This document shows positions 11,150 through 38,929 of a stretch of DNA of 64,000 nucleotides, one piece after another. Origin of the DNA: Enchytraeus crypticus (taxonomy: Eukaryota > Annelida > Clitellata > Enchytraeida > Enchytraeidae); NCBI GenBank assembly GCA_905160935.1, contig CAJHZI010000494.1:1-64000 (forward strand), read 5' to 3'. A program made the position numbers and the translations under genes. Under the pieces are notes generated by a model. It had not been told where the DNA came from, ran no database searches, and saw only the letters and a list, made by a program, of their open reading frames with translations. Positions within the stretch are counted from its first letter, which is position 1. Every line of letters begins with the position of its first letter.

Positions 11150-12250
11150 AGTGTTCGCCAGTTTTCCTAATATGGAATTTCTTGTACTGACTTTTGCCTT
11201 CGTCTTTCCTACATGCCACTAGCTAGCTAACATACACAGTGATCGTACCCCCAGGAAACTCTTCTGCTGAAAATTGATATAGTCGATTAATCATATATTA
11301 ATTAGTATGGAATACTGTCTTAATTCACTTGACAGTCTATAACTAGGCCTATTGTGGAATTTGTGGTAACTCACTCCTGGCGCTTTCGGTTAAGAAAATT
11401 GTTAGACTACAAAGTGAATAGACGGCAGTAGGGCTTCACTAATTACTTGTTGTTATTAGTTATAATTAGTTTCTAGATACAGTACATCTCTGTAGTTGCT
11501 CTGCTAACCAAATAATTGACATTTTTAAAAATACCCCTCGACGTTACAAATTCATCACGCCATATTCAGTGATATTTGCGACTATTATTCAATATACCAC
11601 CTGTCTCCTATCTCTCCTAGTCATAAAACCTCTGTGTCTACACCTGCTGCCTATGCTCTGTCTAGCTATGCTATGCTCTGCCTAGAAGCTTGCGCTGTGT
11701 ATTAGATCACGCTGGTAATGATAACACTAGAACCTGACAGATTATCTGATCGCTTGATTTAACGAGTGCAGCCCACATTGCTAGCATAGCCCACAAAGCC
11801 TTATTAGGCGTAAATACTTTGAACGTTTCATACAAGTTGGTGACTAAAGCTTTGACTAGTTTAAGAAGTCTCTTTAAAATATAGGACGCAATATTCTAGT
11901 AATACAGAATGTTATATATTTTACCCGTATTTTATACTTTCATATTTTGTCGTAGGTTAACAATAATTTCCCTTAAAATCATTATTTTGACATTATTCCT
12001 CTTTTTTAAATGGACTAAAGCTTTGACTAGTTTAAAAGTCTATTTTAAGCAAATCCTATGTCTGTTTTAGCAGTATATATTTAAACTTTAGTTATACAGT
12101 AGTGTAGTACGTTGTAGATTCTGACTGCATCAGTTACTGAGCGTGTCATAAGAGGCGACTTGAGTATATATAAAACGACAATAAATAATTACCTCAGAAG
12201 ATTTGATTAATTACTTAAGTTGATAGCATTTAATTAACAAACCTTAATGT
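11150..12250. other. unassigned intergenic DNA
   Basis: No coding signature. A 'taaagctttgactagttta' word occurs twice (11847 and 12014), hinting at a local duplication of roughly 165 bp spacing. Confidence 0.5.
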
Positions 12251-12263
12251 AGCAGTTTAATCA

Positions 12264-12545
12264 ATCAACATCATCATCTTCATCCCTTTAATCCCAGTTA
12301 AACCAGGGTCGTGATACGGATAGATCTTCTCCACTGCTCTCTGTCCCATACCAAATCACATTCAATCTCTATTTTTCCATTCATTTAAGATAATTTTGTA
12401 GCAATTTCTGGAGCCTATAGGCGCTCACAAACCGAATGCCCTTTCTTACGTTGATTTGGATCTTAGTACTATAGTCGCCTTCTACGACACATGCAGTCAC
12501 CGGTTGGTCTATTCTTCAAGCAACCCTGACATAGCACGGAGAAAG
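12264..12545 (-). mobile_element. SINE family C copy with target-site duplication
   Basis: Antisense copy beginning with ATCATC repeats, then 'tttaatcccagttaaaccagggtcg', 'cgctcacaaaccgaatgccc', 'gacacatgcagtcaccggtt' and an end at 'agcacggaga'. The flanking word AGTTTAATCAA occurs at 12253-12263 and 12546-12556, consistent with an 11-bp target-site duplication. Confidence 0.85.
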
Positions 12546-12556
12546 AGTTTAATCAA

Positions 12557-13255
12557 ATTGTTAAATAATCGATAAAGTGGTTTTTAGATCGTGGAAGGAT
12601 ACATTACTTAGGCTTATGTGTCTTGGATCTACCGTTGGCAGAATACTAGTTAGCGAAAATGCTATTGAGCTGAGCCAACATCGTGGTTGATTGGATTTTC
12701 TATTTATAATGTTTTAGGACTAGAGGCGATTCTTCGTGAAGGGGTGATATGGGTTGAATTGGACCACAGCAAATGAAAGACCGGTCCTGCCAAATGGTCA
12801 CCAAAAAAAAATTTTCTCAGAATTATGATACTGTATTTTTTATTGCTCATTAGTGTTTAATGATCAAAATGTTGGGCTGTGGCAGAGAAGTCAAATATAA
12901 ATAATTAAATATATAAGATACATAGGTAGACTACATTTATGTACATGAGAATATTTTCGACTTATTTACCCCTTTGAGAAAACACAGCAAATATTAATTG
13001 CATATTGATAGGATCCACGATGTGACTAATAGACTATAAAGCCGAATAGAAATGCCGTATTAATGTGGCGAACCATGGCCGTCTCCATCTCAATTGTTTT
13101 TTGCAATAAATCTAACAGGATGACAGACTGCCATTAATTAGTCAGAGGTAGGCTGAGTAGCACTGTAATCATACATGATCGTCGAAGCATGAATAGGCAG
13201 CAATGATCGAGAGGCTGCAGCAGAGTAGCTACATGGCAGCAGTAGAGTAGCTGCA
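12557..13255. other. unassigned intergenic DNA
   Basis: Nothing recognised. GC is slightly raised near 12720-12790 and 13060-13200, without an ORF. Confidence 0.5.
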
Positions 13256-13261
13256 TAGCTG

Positions 13262-13735
13262 CAGGAAAGGTACATGTAGCTATAGGGTAGCAGGTAGGGT
13301 AGTTCTAGGACAGCAGGTAGGGTAGCTCTAGGGCAGCAGGTAGGGTAGTTCTAGGGCCCTAGGTAGGGTAGTATTAGAGCAGCAGGTAGGGTAGATCTAG
13401 GGCAGCAGGTAGGGTAGATCTAGGGCAGCAGGTAGGGTAGCTCTAGGGCAGCAGGTATGGTAGCTCTAGGGCAGCAGGTATGGTAGCTCTAGGGCAGCAG
13501 GTAGGGTAGATCTAGGGCAGCAGGTAGGGTAGCTCTAGGGCAGCAGGTAGGGTAGCTCTAGGGCAGCAGGCAGGGTAGCTCTAGGGCAGCAGGTAGGGTA
13601 GCTCTAGGGCATCAGGTAGGTTAGCTCTAGGGCAGTAGGTAGGATAGCTCTAGGGCAGTAGGTGGGGTAGCTGTAGGGCAGCAGGTTGGGTAGTTCTAGG
13701 GCAGCAGTCGGGTAGTTGCAAGGCAGCAGTAGAGC
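13262..13735. repeat. 23-bp minisatellite, about 20 copies
   Basis: Unit 'aggtagggtagctctagggcagc', homogeneous in the centre (13380-13600) and decaying at both edges into related 'gcagcagtagagtagct' words from 13200. Confidence 0.95.
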
Positions 13736-14034
13736 AGCTGGGCAGTTAAGAAGACCTATGCAGATAAATTTTTATCATCGATCTTGTTGTCCTATTCAGT
13801 ACTATTGTAGCAATGTAGTAGTTTCATTCTCTGCTTACTTAAAATAGCTCATCAGTAATATTCATTATTCCAAGTAATATTTAGTATTTCAAAAATATAA
13901 GACGGTGGGTGGATCAACTTTTATTTATAAAGTACTTAAGAGTAGGCCTAGGCCTAACGCATAAATATTATATACAAGTATAAAATATTATATAGAAGTA
14001 TATGTATTCTTCAGCACACGTAGGCTATTTTCAG

Positions 14035-14123
14035 ATCGTTTGGGGTGAATCGATTTGTAGTGACATGTGATGGGGACGTCCCTGACACCATCCTTGTTTG
14101 AGGAAACGGACGTTAAACCTTTG

Positions 14124-14159
<36 letters not shown>

Positions 14160-14165
14160 GTATTA
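14035..14165 (+). mobile_element. L2-like LINE 3' end fragment
   Basis: 'agatcgtttggggtgaatcg', 'gggacgtccctgacaccatcc' and 'gaggaaacggacgttaaacc' followed by (TTA)n. It matches the 3' end of the L2-like LINE at 40575-41430 and fragments at 46010 and 62605. Confidence 0.8.
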
Positions 14166-14169
14166 TTAT

Positions 14170-14322
14170 ATATGCATATTTACAAGTATATATAGAGCCT
14201 ATACATGTATAATTTTATATGTAATGTAATTATATGTACGTACCATGTCCATATATTTTAATAAACATGTATTTGTGAGTGCATGTTTATCTCTATGTAT
14301 ATAAACATGTATATATATATAT

Positions 14323-14353
<31 letters not shown>

Positions 14354-14430
14354 GTCTATATATATACATGTATATATAGACACAAATTCACTCTACATGT
14401 TTATATATGTAGACACACATGTATATAAAC

Positions 14431-14520
<90 letters not shown>

Positions 14521-14560
14521 ATATAGACACAAATGCACTCACAAATATAATAAAATATAT

Positions 14561-14594
<34 letters not shown>

Positions 14595-14640
14595 CTGTAT
14601 GTAGGCCTATATATTTATATATATGTATATATCTGTCTCT
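14170..14640. repeat. (TA)n microsatellite with ATGTATA interruptions
   Basis: Long pure TA tracts (14440-14510) between 'acatgtatatata' variants. It abuts the 3' end of the LINE-X copy at 14640. Confidence 0.95.
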
Positions 14641-15795
14641 CTTAGTGCACTGCCAACTGGCAGGTCCATGGTATATAACGCCTCCACTCTTCTCTTTCTT
14701 CCGTCTTCCTCTTCATTTCCACATATGAGTGGGTCTTTAAATCATCTAACATACCTATTCGGCCTTCCCCTGCCTGTTTTTTCTTCCATTCTACTTTCTA
14801 TGGCCTCTTTAAATAGACCTTCCCCCTTAGAATGTATCCTATCCAACTCTTCTTCCTATTTCTTAATACATTTATCAACTGTCTATCTGTGCCAACTCTC
14901 TCCAGAACTTCCTCATTTGTAACCTTTTGAGTCCAGCTAATCCTCTCCATTCTTCTCCAAATCCACATTTTCAACGCCTCCAGTTTCCTAATATCTTCAT
15001 TTCTTAAGGTCCATGCCTCACGTCCGCATAATACTGTGGTCCAAACCAAAGTTTTCACTTTCTTTATCTTTGTGTCTTTCTTTAGACTTTTTGTTAATAG
15101 TTCTTTTCTATTACTAAAGGCCGCTTTTGCTTGTGCAATCCTACTGCATATTTCCTCATTTTTCTCACATTTCCCGTCATCGGTGATAGTATGACCCAAA
15201 TATTTGAAACTCCTTACCTGTTCCAATTTTGTACCATTTATTGTGATATTAACTTCATCCTTATTATTGGACACCCTCATAGCCTTCGTCTTTTTTATAT
15301 TAATCTGCATGCCATATCTCAATGCCGTATCATTCAGCCTATCCATTATCTTCTGCAGTCCAATCTCGCTGCCCGCTACCATTCCTTGGTCATCTGCAAA
15401 TCGTACATCTTGTAATAATTTCCATCCCACTTTTATTCCTTCTTCTATGTCTTCCATGGCTTCCTCCATCATTGTCTCAGCGTAAATGTTAAACAGCAGC
15501 GGCGAAATGCTACAACCATGTCTTACTCCACGTCCTATTTCATCTTCTTCTGAGTATTCTTGTTGTGGATTTTGATTACGGCTCTTTGATTCATGTACAA
15601 GTTCAAAATTAGTCTTCTATCTCTCCAGTCAATTCCTATTCTTTTTAAGATATTCATCATCGTTATCCAATTAATCCTATCAAATACCTTCTCGAAGTCT
15701 ACAAAGCATACAACAACGTCATTTCCATATTCTAAGCTTCTTTCGCAAAAAACCCGCATTACCCCTATTGCTTCTCTTGTACCGCATCCTTTCAT
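14640..15795 (-). mobile_element. LINE-X, 5'-truncated RT plus C-terminus
   Basis: The minus strand encodes 'VVVCFVDFEKVFDRINW', 'GIDWRDRRLILNLYM', then (after a frameshift near 15540) 'GRGVRHGCSISPLLFNIYAE', the catalytic 'RFADDQGMVAG', 'KTKAMRVSN', 'FKYLGHTITDDGKCEKN' and 'SWIGYILRG'. This resembles RTE-type endonuclease/RT LINEs. The N-terminal endonuclease is missing; the copy is cut at 15795. Its 3' tail 'ccatggacctgccagttggc / agtgcactaagagag' recurs at 820, 9219, 18056, 33588, 34035 and 45121. Confidence 0.93.
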
Positions 15796-18055
15796 TTATA
15801 TTTATATACAGACATAAATACATACATATATACATGCAGATATGCAAACATACATACGTAGATACATATATTTACATACATACATCCATGTACATGCATA
15901 CATGGGTAGGCCTATTCGATTACATTATTGACTGTGCTATATGGATGTCCTGTACGTACGTGGTAGAATTCGGACTTTCTGCTATTTCAGAAAGATACGT
16001 TGTAACAGAAAGATATCAACTCGTATTAGCAGTCATAGAAAACTCGTGCCAATTTTGACTTATTTTCTGAGGTTCATTTCCATATAAAATGTTAAGGGAA
16101 CAGGTAGTAACGGCTCACACCCGGGCGCTACGTGACTGACTTCAATATTTAGATACCTTCATGCAGCATTCAACAAGACAATAATGCTTATTAATATATT
16201 ATAGTGTATGGTAAAAACAAACTAATGTACGTAGTAGGGCCTATATGTATACTGCCATATAATGGTGAATAAAGAATATATAATTATATGAATTGCGTAG
16301 ATTAAATATAAGTACTCAGCGCATGCACGTAGAGTGGTGCAGTATTCAGATATATTAGCAAGCGCTGTCAATAGGACTACTTTAGATCTAATAGTATGCA
16401 CGGATAAATATAACGAAGGTAATTGCTGAATGTGGAGCTACTTCGCAATAATGACAACAGCAGACTACGTATATATGATGAACTGCAGAGGTCTAACAGA
16501 GTGTATATGTAGAGTAAAACTAAAAACAACCTGCCAGTTTGGAATATAATTGACTTGGTAGCATTATTTATAGAAAGTAGGAAAGAAGGGTTTGTACTAG
16601 AGTATTTAGTATACGTTGAACTTACAGACTAGGAATGTAATTTATGGTTATCAAAAGCCTCTCTCTAATCTGATAAGCGAAGAATTAAATACTGAAAGCT
16701 ATTAGATATCGAAAGCTTACTTTAATTTTCGTCGTAAGCATTTTAATATAGTCTAAACAATGAGGTTGCGGGAATGGACTGAGCTATGTGTATAGACTGG
16801 TCTGCATTTGGCTAAGAGTGTCAAAAAATTGGCCATTAAGACGAGCATTGTCGTTCTATACGGTGGACATTTTAAGGAATTAAGGAGATCGACTAGGTTG
16901 ATAGAATGCTCACAAACGAGAGATACTGAATAAAAAGTAGATTATATGACATAACACCACAGAGTCAGGAAGCAATAACATACTTGTTTAAGACTCGCTA
17001 CATGTACAGCTCAGTAAGATTGAGAATTACACTATACAGGCACATTTACCAGAAAAGCAATTAACCAACTATAACTAATGACATTAAATTTCCAAATTCA
17101 TATTTTTATTTAGGCCTAAGGTTACATATCTGTACACCGTAAAATACTTAATTACTTAATTACTTAATTACAAGAAATCAAAACTTACAAACTTCATGTC
17201 AACATGTCAAATGCAGTATATCTACATTATATTTTAGATGTTTTTCTCAAATTGGATAATTACTAAACTTAATAAGCCCTACAATGCCATGCATTATGTA
17301 GGCCTAATATTATTGTATAAGTTGTGAGGATAGAAAGCCTTAACTAATGCGAATCATTTCACATCTGACGTAATCAATCACATGTTAAATAAAATTTAAT
17401 GTTAGGCCTATATGTTAAGTTAGTGGGAAAGAACGAAAAACTTGATTTTTATTTATAACTGGCAGTATTTGTCAATGATAACCTGGTCAATCACTTTAAC
17501 AGTATTTGTAGCAGTAAATATTTAAATACATGTATAACTAATAATAATTAATTATACTGCATTTGTCATGCTCTATGCTATGTAATTGCTCACTATAATA
17601 TACGAATTGGTTGCTTCTGCTTTATAATCTGAAGAGAAAATAAATCAGAGAAGTTAGTGTTGAAGATTCCGCGTTAGTTAACTAATAATAATTAATTATT
17701 GAGGCTCGTAGTTTGCTTATACTGATGCTGAGCTTCAAAACTCTACGTAAATTGTTCAAATTTGCAATTGTCATTTGAGCACAGGACATCGCAGTGCGCG
17801 GTACGAAAATGGATACTGACTATATCCTTTATCGCTTCTTCAGGGTTAATTTACTGTTTAGAGACTTAGCTGTTTGAAGTTTCATCATTTCCTTCAGCAT
17901 GCAGATCTGAAATTCTCTTCCACCCAATATGCCGTACGTGAAGAATTTTATAATCTAGGTTAAGTCTTCTTTTTCATCACGTCGTGCTCTGCTTTCTTAT
18001 GAACTGCTTCGTAGGCAGTTAAGGACCTTTTGATATCTCTTTTTCTTACATTATC
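15796..18055. other. long unassigned intergenic stretch
   Basis: Starts with 'acatacata' low complexity (15800-15900), then AT-rich DNA without a credible gene. TAGGCCTA octamers occur at about 15906, 17111, 17300 and 17402. Confidence 0.5.
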
Positions 18056-18485
18056 CATGAGTGCAACATGGAGGTTAGGAACGGAGGATATTAGAAAATT
18101 AAAAGCATTCGAAATGTGGCTGCCTAGAGGAATGGAGAAGATGAAATGGACTGACAAAATTACGAACTAAGAAGTGCTGAATATGGTAGGCATAAACAGA
18201 CAATTGATAGGTATCATAGGGAATAAAACATAGAACTGGGTGGATCATGGACTAAGAGGGGATGGTTTTCTGAAAGAGGTAATTGAGGGAAGAATGGGAA
18301 GATAATATGTTAGAGGAAGTCCGAGACTTGGGATTCTGGGTGAGTTGATAACTAATTCATACGTTGATATGAAGAGAAATGCAGAGGATAGAAATATTTG
18401 GAGGAGTTATTTACCATGGTCCTGCCAATAGACAGTGCGCTAAGAGAGAAAGAGAGAGATACAGAGAGAGAGAGAGAGAGATCCA
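18056..18485 (+). mobile_element. LINE-X 3' end, heavily decayed
   Basis: Readable pieces include 'KIKSI.NVA', 'ELGGSWTKRG', 'VIEGRMGR' and 'NSYVDMKRNAEDRN', then the tail ccatggtcctgccaatagac / agtgcgctaagagag running into (GA)n. Confidence 0.8.
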
Positions 18486-19139
18486 TGAGTGGCAACCAAT
18501 AAGTAAATCTATTATCCTTTATGTTCTTATCTTTGGATTGATTTTTCCGAATACCGGATTTAACGGTTTATTGGAACTCTTCGCTTTGTACTTGTTGGAT
18601 TGTTTTGAAATTCGCGGTACTGGATGTTATCATTATTGACGTTTACACTCTAATTATTGATGTTGATCGGATATTGGAAAAGATATAGAATATCCGCTAT
18701 TAAGAAATTTAGTAACCTTTTATGTTAATATATTTATTCTTAACACTTTCATCGTGCGACGAACACGGAGTTATATTCTCAGTAATTCATTGATTGACAT
18801 AATGATTTAAATTAATTGAGACAAACTAATTGTTAATATATGTAATAGAATAAGTTCATTGCTCGATGTAGGCCTAGTCGATTTATCGATCCAGTGCTTT
18901 TGCTTGTTTATTATTTAGCAATCTGGAATGCAGGCGGCTTGTCGGGCTATCAGGCCAATTCTCTAGAGCTTTCAGAACGCTGTCAGGCGTTATTAAAAAG
19001 CCGGTTCAGTTAGTTGTTTGCAGTATATCACGCTGATATCGCTCTGTTTAGCGGCATAAAGCTAATGCTTCAACTGTGTTGAAGAACTCGGCTTACACTG
19101 TAATACTGTCAGTCATCGTTATCCAAATTTAAATTAAAC
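18486..19139. other. unassigned intergenic DNA
   Basis: No gene or repeat family recognised. Confidence 0.5.
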
Positions 19140-19319
19140 CGCATATATATATGCATATATATAGTCTATATATATATATATTATATATATTATATATATG
19201 TATATATATAAGGTATATATATATGTATATATATATACATATGTGTATATATATGTATATATATATATATACATATGTATATATATATATATACATATAT
19301 ATATATACCTTATATACCT

Positions 19320-19397
<78 letters not shown>

Positions 19398-19419
19398 TAT
19401 ATATATACATATATATATG

Positions 19420-19494
<75 letters not shown>

Positions 19495-19497
19495 GAG
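19140..19497. repeat. compound (TA)n and (GA)n microsatellite
   Basis: TA tracts with 'catatgtata' and 'gcgata' interruptions, ending in a 40-bp GA run (19457-19497). Confidence 0.95.
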
Positions 19498-19751
19498 GCC
19501 TATATAATCATATAATCTTAGATCAAATCGCGGACGATCACTCTAAAGGCAGAACTAAAATCTGGTTCGTAAATTGAACTCGGCAACCTCAACTTTCACG
19601 AATCCCGAGGCGTAAAAGTATAAATATAAGCCTGAAGTAATTTTAGTGGTACAGTGTTATACATTGTATACTGTAGTCAGTGGTTAAAATGGAGGATGGG
19701 GCGCAGGGAACTGCGTTACCCTAGCTCTCACTTTTTCTGACGTTGCTCTAC

Positions 19752-19857
19752 TAGAGACCTCTAAGTACAGAGATATCAGGAGACCTCTAAATACAGAGAT
19801 ACCAGGAGACCTCTAATACAGAGATACCAGGAGACCTCTAAATACAGAGGAGCCCGA
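19752..19857. repeat. 26-bp tandem repeat, 4 copies
   Basis: Unit 'gagacctctaaatacagaga' plus 'taccag', four imperfect copies. Confidence 0.9.
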
Positions 19858-20640
19858 ACCTGACAGCTCACTTTGCTTTCAATCCCCACTTTATAGTTTG
19901 ACCAGTGCCTATAGTAAGACAAAATCGGCAATAGGCCTACATTAGTCAATCAGGCTAATGCTGTCAATAGATCATCCATAATCTTTAACACGAATTGCTA
20001 CTATTACGAGATTTACGCTGTACAGATAATTTTAAATTGTTGACAATTTTTAAAATCTGTCAGTGATACTAATACTGCTTAACAGCTTAATTTAAAATTA
20101 ATGTAAAAATTTGATGAATATGATATTGCTTTGAATAATTTAAATATTATCGGGACAAATAATACAACAAATTCTCGTTATATCTAATTTCGAATTTAAT
20201 AAATACACTGCAAGTTATCAAAATATCGCCTTTTGTCTCTTTACTTATTAGTAAAATTATTAATTACTCTTCCAAAAATGTTTGTAAACTTTCAAGAAAT
20301 TCTCATTTGGCCGATAATCAGAAATATGGAAATATTGTAATGATTTGAAAATAGGCTACTATTTGGCTATTATTAATGCAATTTATTACTGTTTTGGTCC
20401 TATTTGAAATGCTCGTTTTATTTGACAGGAATAGATACCAGAGTTTCTCGGATTGTTCTAAATTAAATATAGAGAGAAAATTCTTAGCATTTGGTATTGG
20501 ATTTTGTTTTCATTGATATAAACATTATCACACTGTGCAATGAAGCAACCGAGAATCAATTCTAAAACTATCTGATTACACGTAAAATTAAATTTCAACT
20601 ATAGTAAAACTCAATTTCATCTTTGAAATCGCAAGGCTTA
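19858..20640. other. upstream region of PACSIN, nothing recognised
   Basis: Presumably 5' flank or 5' intron of PACSIN. No promoter element or first exon can be assigned. Confidence 0.45.
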
Positions 20641-20654
20641 CTAGCTAACAAGAC

Positions 20655-20880
20655 GCAGTTAGTGACCACACCCACGACTCAGTGACCACACCCCACGACT
20701 CAGTGACCACACTCACAACTCAGTGACCACACCCACAACTCAGTAACCACACCCACGACTCAGTAACCACACCTACGACTCAGTGACCACACCCACGACT
20801 CAGTGACCACACCACACGACTCAGTGACCACACCCACGAATCAGTGACCACACCCACGAATCAGTGACCACGCCCCACGA
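20655..20880. repeat. 20-bp minisatellite ending 6 bp before the PACSIN start codon
   Basis: Unit 'actcagtgaccacacccacg', about 11 copies, slightly variable in length. Every unit is C/A-rich and carries a CAG. It abuts the ATG at 20886, so it is either 5'UTR or the 3' end of a 5' intron. Confidence 0.93.
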
Positions 20881-20885
20881 CGAGA

Positions 20886-35339
<14,454 letters not shown>

Positions 35340-35428
35340 TGGTTATTAGTAATCGTTGCCTTTTGTTGGCGCATCCTTATATACCACGTGTAATCTAAAT
35401 GACACTCTTTAAGCATATATACTTTCTT

Positions 35429-35434
35429 AATAAA
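35429..35434 (+). promoter_or_regulatory. PACSIN polyadenylation signal
   Basis: AATAAA 90 bp after the TAA stop codon of PACSIN. Confidence 0.65.
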
Positions 35435-35439
35435 TACAT

Positions 35440-36079
35440 AATTTTACTACGTTATATTTTAAAGATCATATCCATTAAAGTGACGCATTGTTGTAGTGCA
35501 ACAAATTGCCAACAATATCCTACTAATCGAATATAAATTGACATCGTAATACTCGAAGTAAATTAATAATTTCAATGATAATTATGTATGCTATTGTAGG
35601 CACATTGTCTTGTATTTCTTGTCCGAGATTTTAGTTTCGAGTTTTGTAAAATTAACATTTTATAGTTGAGAGATGATATTATAATTATTTGAGATTATAA
35701 TTATTTAATATTTTATATTTTCATGAAGTCTCGACAATGACTTCAGCATTATGCAGTATAAGTATAGTAGGCCTACAGTTACTGCGGTGTACATCTCAAT
35801 GAAAACTTTTATGCTGTCATGGACAACAATAGCACTCCAATCATATTGTTGTTGTTGTTATAAGCACCTCAATGAGGACTTTTCGTGGACCATATGCATC
35901 TACTGTAGAACGGATGCTAGAGGCTACTGCTGACAGCTTTGAAAGAAACATTCTCGTGGTGTTGGAAGGCTATTCTTAAATCCGGGCCGGCTACAATTGA
36001 TGCGCCAACAAAAGACTACGATTTCTAATAGGCCTAATCATGGAGAAGAAAAGGAGAAAATAACGAAAACTACTATGCA
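35440..36079. other. 3' flank of PACSIN
   Basis: Nothing recognised apart from TAGGCCTA at about 35768 and 36030. Confidence 0.5.
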
Positions 36080-36081
36080 GC

Positions 36082-36122
<41 letters not shown>
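36080..36122. repeat. (AAT)n microsatellite
   Basis: ATAATA run forming the tail of the antisense SINE B that follows. Confidence 0.9.
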
Positions 36123-36124
<2 letters not shown>

Positions 36125-36549
36125 CACATTATAGTGAAATGATCAACTACGTTGATATCTATCACTTTTAATACCACAAGTTAAATCCGTTAGACAATTT
36201 TGTCCATTTTCCGTGTAACCAGTCCAGTGAATGTCCGAGATTTTACTCTCAGATCAGCGCGGCTGGGATTCGAACCCACGAGGGTTCAATTCACCTCAGG
36301 GTCTGTCATTTAAAACTTCATGACGTAATCTACACCTCTAACCATTGCGCTATTGAGACATTCAAGAGAAAAATTCAAGCAACTAAGAAAGGAAACAATA
36401 TAGCACACTAAGATATAAAAAGGAAATAGGAAATATATGAAAATAGAAATATAGAATAGGAAAATAGGAAATATATAGTAACTCTTAAATCTATGGTAGA
36501 TCTACTAGCACATGCGGTATGTCATGTGCACAACTACACGAACAGAAGT
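36123..36549 (-). mobile_element. SINE family B, most complete copy
   Basis: On the minus strand: a 5' region of about 190 bp, then the A-box-like 'tagcgcaatggttagagg' (36352-36335), B box gggttcgaatccc (36277-36265), the body 'gcgctgatctgagag', 'ggacaaaattgtctaacgg' and an ATT-rich tail. Both Pol III boxes support a tRNA origin. Confidence 0.85.
36319..36549. repeat. left arm of 231-bp inverted repeat
   Basis: Near-identical inverse of 38930-39160; only one or two differences seen. Comprises the 5' region of the SINE B-bearing repeat. Confidence 0.93.
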
Positions 36550-36668
36550 ACACGAACAGACTTCAATTCCTGCCCGAGTATAGTTAAAAGTCTATTTTGC
36601 TAATAATTAAAATTACCTAAAGTTAAAGTTTCCTGTGAGATAACGCCTTACACCACTCGTCCTATTGA

Positions 36669-38778
36669 GTTCTCCAATCCTCTCTCCGTTATAGGAGTTT
36701 GGAAATGGAGTCGTGGGTTCGATTTTTCCAACTCTTCATGCTTAGGCGGTATTAATCTTGAGGATGTAAGGATGTCTTGCTCATATAGCCAGTTAGAGGC
36801 TAAATCAATAAGACTGGAGCTGCTGTGAACACAAGTCATGCTTATTCGTTCAATGTATGATAAATTATAGTATTTGTGTATTATTTGTATAGATTCTAAC
36901 TAAATTAGAATATTGACACAAAAACCAGTGATTTATTATCTCAAACGATTTATTATTAACAAAGAAACACGATAGCAATATAACGAGTTAAAACATTAAA
37001 CATAAAGATAGCATAGAATATTAAACTAACAATACGTAACCATTAATAAAATGCTAAAAATAGGCGATAAATGTAAAGTCAGTCTACTTACAATCAGTTA
37101 GTTAAATGTCTGCATTTGCAATCGAAATAAGAGAGAGAAAATGGGAACGAGTTATTGGCTTCAAGGCACTCCTCGCTTATATGATTTGATACTTTCCCTT
37201 TTTTCTTCTTTAGTATGACTGTGAACACGTGAGGTGGTGTTTCACAGTCGTTCAGTTAAATCTGTGAAAAAGACGCTTAACTAGAGTAGGCAACTAGTAA
37301 AGTGCGCTTTCCGCAGAATTCAGAATTGTAGTTGTTTAGCTGAAATCTATGAAAGCAACACCTATCTAGATTAGGCACTAGAACATCAGTATTCTTCGTA
37401 GAATTTCGCTCTTTTCTGATTCTGTCTTCCTCTTCAATTTCTTTCTTCAATTTTCAGTCTTCTATCTTCACTGCCAATACAAAGTGTTGTAAACGCAGCT
37501 ATTCACCTGAATTGACGAGAAAACGCTTATCTAGATCTCTAGTAATCGGCGTTTCTGGTACAATCAAGGATTTTTTTACATTCAATGGATTGAGATATTG
37601 AAATGGATCGTGGTTAACCAACTCATTGAAGGTTAGACGACGATTCTACACAAAATCTGCAATCCCGTGAGGCACAATCGTTTCAATATAGATTTCGTAT
37701 TTTCGTGCTAACTATCACCGACCTATAGAAGGTGCATAATAGCAGTACTTTCTACGAATGCAATCAGAAGTTCAGAAGCTTGTATGGAATCTACTAGTGT
37801 ATGTATTTGTCGCAATAATTCATTAAGAATTATCTTTAGACAAGTTCAGCTAGTAATTCCGCACATGCCAGAGTTCAGGAGTGAACTAAAATTCTATAGC
37901 CTGTTCTCTGGTCATATAGTCTTGATCGAGGCCATGCTCAACAGCCAATCAGAATCGAGCTCTTCATAAGCATTTCTCCACCCAACCCCCACGAGTGGTT
38001 GCGTTGCATGCATGTATCTTATGCATATAATTTTTATTACTGCTTTACATAATCTACTGTTTTATTGAATGTCATATCACATTTAATTTAACATCAGTTT
38101 TTACATGAATACACCAATAAGCAAAGATCATATCTCAGTATATGAAGGTTAAATTTCTAATAACATGTTAATTTGCATTTCCTCATTACTTATTTTAATA
38201 TCCTCGTTTCCTAACTTTGCAATTCTAAATGCAAAATAAGTTCTAATGAACATAAGCTGAAATGAATACAAGTCTTGATGCACAAAGATCAATTTAAACA
38301 TCTAAATACTAAATGAGTGCAAATAAAATTAATTCCAAACATATGGGTGCGAAATAATTTATGCAACACATTTAGTTGCGCTACATTATAGTCAAACGTC
38401 AAATAATCTTTTATTCCCACCTTACTTTAAGATTAAATTACAAATTATATATCTCAGTTTACAATATACAATTTATTAAAATATCTCTCAATGCACAAAT
38501 AGCGATTTGAAATAAAACACATCTTGTACATGGTACAGTTCAGAGCAATTTACAGTGATTTTTAATAGCAAATATAACTCGAGATTACTTGTTAAGTGCT
38601 ATAAATTGAAACCACTACTTGTAATAGTGCAGCAAAAGATAAATATTCCCGCTCTCACAGAGCCAGCCATGAAAATTTAATAAATTTTTAATTTCTTAAA
38701 TCACTTTAAATATATTACAAACTGAATAAAAATATAGCACTAGAATGGCTTCACAGTACATAAACCAGATTTCTTATA
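36669..38778 (-). mobile_element. LTR-like copy 1 (about 2.1 kb)
   Basis: Inverse orientation relative to the copy at 59316-61729. Shared landmarks on the element strand: 'tataagaaatctggtttatg' at the start, 'gcgggaatatttatcttttg', 'cagctagtaattc' on the opposite strand, 'ataagcgaggagtgccttga', and the end 'cctctctccgttatagg' read inverted down to 'ggattggagaac'. Similarity stops abruptly at both ends. No coding domain inside; I interpret it as a solo LTR or terminal repeat. Confidence 0.7.
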
Positions 38779-38929
38779 GTCCAACTGGCATTCCTGTTCT
38801 TAAATGTCTTACAGCTGATATCAATAAGACTACTGTCAGCGAACGCATCTCGTCGCTAAGCAACTGTTCCTATCTCCACCGACATGGGTTCACCGACATT
38901 GTTTGTCTTTCTTGTTCGTGTGTAATACT

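Noticed and set aside
14397..14645. Tyr/Ile-rich open frames over TA tracts (also 19129-19577 and 25650-25879)
   Set aside because: They are translations of (TA)n microsatellites on both strands, without splice sites or homology.
36265..36352. Functional tRNA gene
   Set aside because: A and B boxes are present, but there is no cloverleaf or acceptor stem, and the unit recurs with a common non-tRNA body; it is a SINE.
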